Shown piece by piece: positions 60,139 through 64,000 of a stretch of DNA of 64,000 bases. Positions within the stretch are counted from its first letter, which is position 1, and every line of letters starts with the position of its first letter. The notes below the pieces were generated by a model. The model was not told the origin of the DNA and searched no databases. It saw nothing but the letters and a program-made list of their open reading frames with translations. Location of the stretch: assembly GCA_029531795.1 (NCBI GenBank), contig JAPEIS010000012.1:992001-1056000 (forward strand). The letters run 5' to 3'. The DNA is from Sclerotinia nivalis. Lineage: Eukaryota; Ascomycota; Leotiomycetes; Helotiales; Sclerotiniaceae. The position numbers were made by a program, and so were the translations under genes.

Positions 60139-61083
60139 AGGGATAGGTCAAGGGGGGATTTGGCCATTCTAAGGGTATCTGATACGTGATAATGATGGGT
60201 TTTAGGTTTGCTTGTGGTGATTTTTAGGATGACACTTTCGTTTAATGATTACTACACAGGAATTACTCTTTCTCAATTTGACATTTTAGAACATTAACCC
60301 GAAGCATGAGGTATCAAAGTGCAGGAGGGAGCTTCACACAAAAGCAAGTTATCACTAAAGATATAAAGTCATATATCTAACATCTAATATCCTACACCCA
60401 CCCAACAAATCACAAACTCCACCCCTTCGCATACAACCCATCACTCACCATCACCTTGCAACCCCTCTTCTAGATATTAATTATTATACCCTCACCACTA
60501 TCCTCACCACCATTCTCAAAACTAACCCCCCCATCCCACAACTCGTGTCCACAGAGCAGAGTATATCAGGATACCAGTATATCTAGGATATCTAGGTGAT
60601 GAGATATGCGAATATATCCTGCCGGTATCTTTTGTATTGTTATATTAAGTGTAGTAGGTAGGGAGGTACCCTTGTAAAATAAAAAAAATTGAAATGGAGA
60701 TGGGTAGATGAGATTGATTATTGAGTTAACGAGTTAATATACGAAAAGTGGAAGCTGATTGCTTGGATTGTTCCAAGTATGTATTAATATTATGGTGTAT
60801 TCAATGTGATTAATAATGTAGTAAATTCTCCGGTTTGGGTATGTAGGCAAATATCGTACTCCGGCCGTGGAATGCCCTCAGAAAACCTTTCAGCAAAATT
60901 CGCAAGAATATTCCAAATGAAGGGATAGATTGAAATCGGGTTCATGATGGAAACACAAGGTCAATTGAGTAATTGGAGTGATTATTAACTTCAAAGGACG
61001 GTATATTGAAGATAAAACACTTCCACTTGAATATGAATTAATTACATTTATAGCCATAACTCTTTCCACCCAGCAATGACCGA
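60139..61083. other. Intergenic region downstream of the GFA-type gene
   Basis: It contains a short TATCTAGGATATC-type repeat near 60573-60600 and AT-rich sequence. No supported gene, RNA or mobile element is seen. Confidence 0.45.
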
Positions 61084-61250
61084 AGTTAATCAAAAAAGGG
61101 TCGAGATCACCACTTTCTATACATCACATCTCTGTTTCCAGAAACACAACGTTACTCCTCCCAAAAGAGAGGAATAAAACGAAAGCAAAAACGGTTTCAC
61201 TCTAGGACATCGAGGATCGGCTCATCTTTCCAGTTGGAGTCTGTAACCAG
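61084..61250 (+). repeat. Triplicated segment, copy 1 (most divergent)
   Basis: It shares with copies 2 and 3 the words CCACTTTCTATAC, CGGTTTCACTCTAGGACAT and a following CGAGG...CTCATC block in the same order. It differs in the middle and lacks the CCAGAGCCAGTCTCC start. Confidence 0.75.
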
Positions 61251-61385
61251 AACAAAATCCTCACTAACATATACATCTACACCACCAACATCGCTGCGCA
61301 CACCTCACGCTCATCCATATGACAACCCACCCCAAATTGCTTCTTAACACACCCAACACTAATCCGCACAACCCATCCCCAATTC

Positions 61386-61552
61386 ACCCAGAGCCAGTCT
61401 CCTAAGAGAACCAACAAAAGGTCGAGTTCATCACCACTTTCTATACGTTCTCTCTTTAGAAGAGAAAACGCCCTCTTTGCAGAGAGATCGAAAGCAAAAC
61501 GGTTTCACTCTAGGACATCGAGGTCCAGTTCATCGTTTCGATTGGAGCTTCT
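61386..61552 (+). repeat. Triplicated segment, copy 2
   Basis: It is close to copy 3 over about 165 bp, from CACCCAGAGCCAGTC through TCTCTTTAGAAGAG and AACGCCCTCTTTGCAG to the CGGTTTCACTCTAGG block. It differs by small indels, for example a GAGA duplication after TTTGCAG, so no frame is kept relative to copy 3. Confidence 0.8.
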
Positions 61553-61763
61553 CCGCCGGGGAAGTTAGAGAAGTTGAGGAAGGTATTAGGTTTGTGAGAT
61601 GAATTGCTGGACCTAGAGTTTCACGGAATAGATTAACCTGAATGTTCGGTAGGAAAAGCTAATGAATGCAGAATGGACTGAATGAATTGGGGAGGTTATA
61701 CATCTAGAAATTCCGAATCAAGGATTTCATCTGAATTGAAAAGGGATATTGGTGAATGTATAG

Positions 61764-62225
61764 TTGTATTATTGTGTGAATGTAAGGATAAAGGTGGAAT
61801 TGGTAAATTCGATAATGGTACATAAGTTTGTTCGAAGAAATCTGAATCAAAAGATTCAATTGGGGATAGAGGAGGATCTTTTTCGTGAAGACATTGAGAG
61901 TTGTGGTGACATTGTTGGATTCATAATTGAAGACGTCGGCGGGAACCCCCGCACCGTCAGGACCACAATGAAAAAAGGTATAAAAAACCCGATCAGACAA
62001 CCATCAACACCCACCCAGAGCCAGTCTCCTAAGAGAACCAACAAAGGGTCGAGATCATCACCACTTTCTATACGTCTTCTCTCTTTAGAAAAGAAAACGC
62101 CCTCTTTGCAGAGATCGAAAGCAAAACGGTTTCACTCTAGGGTATCGAGGTTCGGCTCATCGTCTCGGTTGGAGTCTGTGGCTCTTGTAGAGAACACAGA
62201 AGGAGGACGTTTACTAAAGAAATGA
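61764..62225 (+). CDS. Hypothetical Ser/Arg/Lys-rich protein containing repeat copy 3
   Basis: I do not recognise it. The frame is open for 153 codons: a charged N-terminal half (residues 20-60, with ESCGDIVGFIIEDVGG) and a basic Ser-rich C-terminal half with SPKRTNKGSRSSPLS. The second half is copy 3 of the triplicated segment (62012-62180). No splice or family support was found. Because copies 1 and 2 do not keep the frame, the ORF may be fortuitous or the other two may be decayed duplicates of a real exon. Confidence 0.3.
   Translation: MYYCVNVRIKVELVNSIMVHKFVRRNLNQKIQLGIEEDLFREDIESCGDIVGFIIEDVGGNPRTVRTTMKKGIKNPIRQPSTPTQSQSPKRTNKGSRSSPLSIRLLSLEKKTPSLQRSKAKRFHSRVSRFGSSSRLESVALVENTEGGRLLKK
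62012..62180 (+). repeat. Triplicated segment, copy 3
   Basis: It begins CACCCAGAGCCAGTC and contains AACGCCCTCTTTGCAG and CGGTTTCACTCTAGG. It is closest to copy 2 (61386-61552) and lies in the same orientation, 626 bp downstream. Confidence 0.8.
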
Positions 62226-62997
62226 TTCTTTGACTGTGGGAGGGATATGTGTTAGTAAGTGTCCAAGAGGTGAGAGTGATCTTGCGCTGAATAGAGTTTT
62301 GAAGAAGAAGAGGTGAAATGTTGGGGTGGGGGGTAGATTGTACTTACAGTATTGTCGATGAAGAGGAAGGAAAATTTGGGAGGGGAGTAGGATTGATATA
62401 GATTTTCGTATGGTCCGTGCACGAGAGAATTTTTCAAGAAGCTAGTAAGCGAAGAGCAAAATGGAATTTTTTGGAAGGGTTAGTGATTGGACGAAGTTGT
62501 TAGTGTGCACGCATGACATGTGAAAGTAGGTAGGAATCGGGAAATGACATCGGGAATCGGGGGTCTAAGACGGGAAAATGGAGAAAACTCGGAGAAGAGC
62601 TACTGCACCCATTATGTCACAACTTCCAATTCCTATCATACCTATCTACCGCACATCAGTATATTCTCTATATTCCATCTAACCTTTCATACTATATTCT
62701 ATATTTCAAATCCTCTATTTATTTATCTATCACCCAACAAATTAATCAATATTGCATACCACACGCACCACACCTACCACGCCAACTCCCAGCCAACCAA
62801 CCAATAAACATTATATTTCAAACCCTATTACTATTCATTAGAACTAGGTATACATCTCGGACATCTAACCTACTCTATAATAAACTCCAACTCCCTCTTC
62901 CTTCCCATCCCATCCCTTTTGCCTTCGCATCCCAATCCCCAATCTCAATCCCTCTCCTTTCCCTCTTCCATCCAATCTCCCAATCTCAATTCCCAAC
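62226..62997. other. Intergenic, pyrimidine-rich on the plus strand
   Basis: No supported gene is present. From about 62640 the plus strand becomes rich in C and T, leading into the minisatellite. Frames here are low-complexity translations. Confidence 0.4.
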
Positions 62998-63213
62998 CAT
63001 CCATCATCCGTCTACTTATCCAACCATCCATCATCCGTTTACCCATCCACCCATCCATCATCTGTCTATTTATCCATCCATCTATCATCTGTTTATTTAT
63101 CCATCTATCCATCATCCGTTTACCCACCCATCTATCCATTATCCGTTTACCCATCCATTTATCTATCATCCGTCTACCCATCTATCCATCCATCATCCGT
63201 CTACCCATCCATC
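62998..63213 (+). repeat. 27 bp minisatellite, 8 units
   Basis: Eight consecutive units have a consensus near CATCCATCATCCG-TCTACCCATCCATC, each exactly 27 bp with mostly C/T variation. Because 27 is a multiple of 3, all plus frames stay open and produce a spurious repetitive ORF. It is followed by a short 9 bp array (CCATCCACT, about 63217-63255). Confidence 0.9.
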
Positions 63214-63255
63214 ATCTATCCATCCACTCCATCCACTCCATCCGCTCCATCCATC

Positions 63256-64000
63256 TACATCTAGAATCCCAATATCCAGTATCCAGTACCCAATATCCAA
63301 AATGGCGACATTATACCTCATACATACCCAAAAAACACACGAAAAAGTGAGCAAATAGAATTTTTGAAAAGACAACCCAAAACACCGCAGAAACCATAGA
63401 GAATACCATCCAATCACCCTCAGAGCGAGTAGATCACCCAGACCCTCAATGGCGGACTCACCGTCGCCATTACAAGAATCCCGCTGGTCATCTTGAGCTG
63501 GGGGGGAGGAACAAAGGGAAATCCACAACTAAGATCAAACAAAGCTCCTATAGAAGTCTCCTATAGAGCCATCCAGAACACGATAAACACTTTGATAAAG
63601 ACGATACAGAACTTATCATCGTCATCTCTGTGAATATCACGGCTTATACGTGCTTGACGTTACGGGTTCTTACTATAAGCACTCAGAGATCTTCCGGGGG
63701 GTTACAGGTTATTTTGTTTATAATAATTTTTTTTATTTTTATATAACTTTATATTGTATATACCAAAAGCAGATCGTATGATCCGTGTAGCCTTAGTTAT
63801 AGTTAGATCAAATCGATTATGAATTTACTACTATTACTACCTCATACATATCACATCAAACATCATGCACGATTCATAGGTTCTAACCCACTCCATTCCA
63901 TTTTTCAGGAGGTAAAAGTAAAAAGGTTCCCTTGGACCTGGTAGATCTCTCCCTACAAATTGGGGTTTTATTTACATATTCTCATACAATCAATTTCCGT
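63256..64000. other. Intergenic right end
   Basis: No supported gene is seen. A GC-rich patch at about 63420-63520 has very short frames in both directions, and the last 300 bases are AT-rich. A gene continuing beyond the window cannot be excluded. Confidence 0.35.

Noticed and set aside
62919..63350. 143-codon ORF with repeated SIIRLPIHP units
   Set aside because: It is a translation of the 27 bp minisatellite, which keeps all frames open.

Overview
The window comes from a filamentous ascomycete, most likely a leotiomycete such as the Sclerotiniaceae. This rests on short 40-90 bp GT-AG introns, fungal-type COX19 and NPR3 genes, chromodomain Gypsy retrotransposons, and heavy C-to-T/G-to-A decay typical of repeat-induced point mutation (RIP). 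The genus is inferred, not proven.

Positions 1-46,230 are an AT-rich retrotransposon island with no intact host gene. It is a nest of elements whose joins I resolved by LTR ends and target-site duplications (TSDs). Gypsy A4 (315-45317, minus, TSD CGATC) is split by Copia E (3869-37585, plus, TSD ATAAG). E is split by Gypsy F (7327-32861, plus, TSD ACAGG/ATAGG). F holds Gypsy A1 (8322-14115, plus, TSD ATTAA), Gypsy B (14938-22362, minus) and a truncated Gypsy A2 (22363-31760, plus), and A2 is itself split by Gypsy A6 (24571-30365, minus, TSD TCCTC). The right half of A4 carries the least decayed copy, A3 (38945-44582, minus, TSD AATAC). A foldback pair of B LTRs (35927-36502, TSD TTAAC) lies inside E. 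Two very short LTR-like elements and a solo A LTR sit at the right edge (45451-46224).

The most unusual content is an extra gene in Gypsy B at 15503-16959, read antisense to gag-pol, with a spliceosomal intron and a six-cysteine motif. A decayed relative with the same Cys spacing lies antisense in the same position in Gypsy F (about 32300-31870). B also has a textbook -1 frameshift heptamer at the gag/pol overlap.

Positions 46,500-64,000 have normal base composition and host genes. A secreted HExxH metallopeptidase-like gene (47283-49322) lies next to the island. NPR3, a subunit of the SEACIT/GATOR1 nitrogen-signalling complex, is at 54310-52036. COX19, a mitochondrial twin CX9C copper-handling protein in four small exons, is at 59268-58640; it starts 257 bp from, and divergent to, a GFA/CENP-V-type zinc protein gene (59526-60138). 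The rest is intergenic, with a roughly 165 bp segment present three times (61.1-62.2 kb) and a 27 bp minisatellite (62998-63213). The elements parasitise one another rather than forming a pathway. The host genes are unrelated housekeeping or secreted functions, apart from the divergent COX19/GFA promoter.
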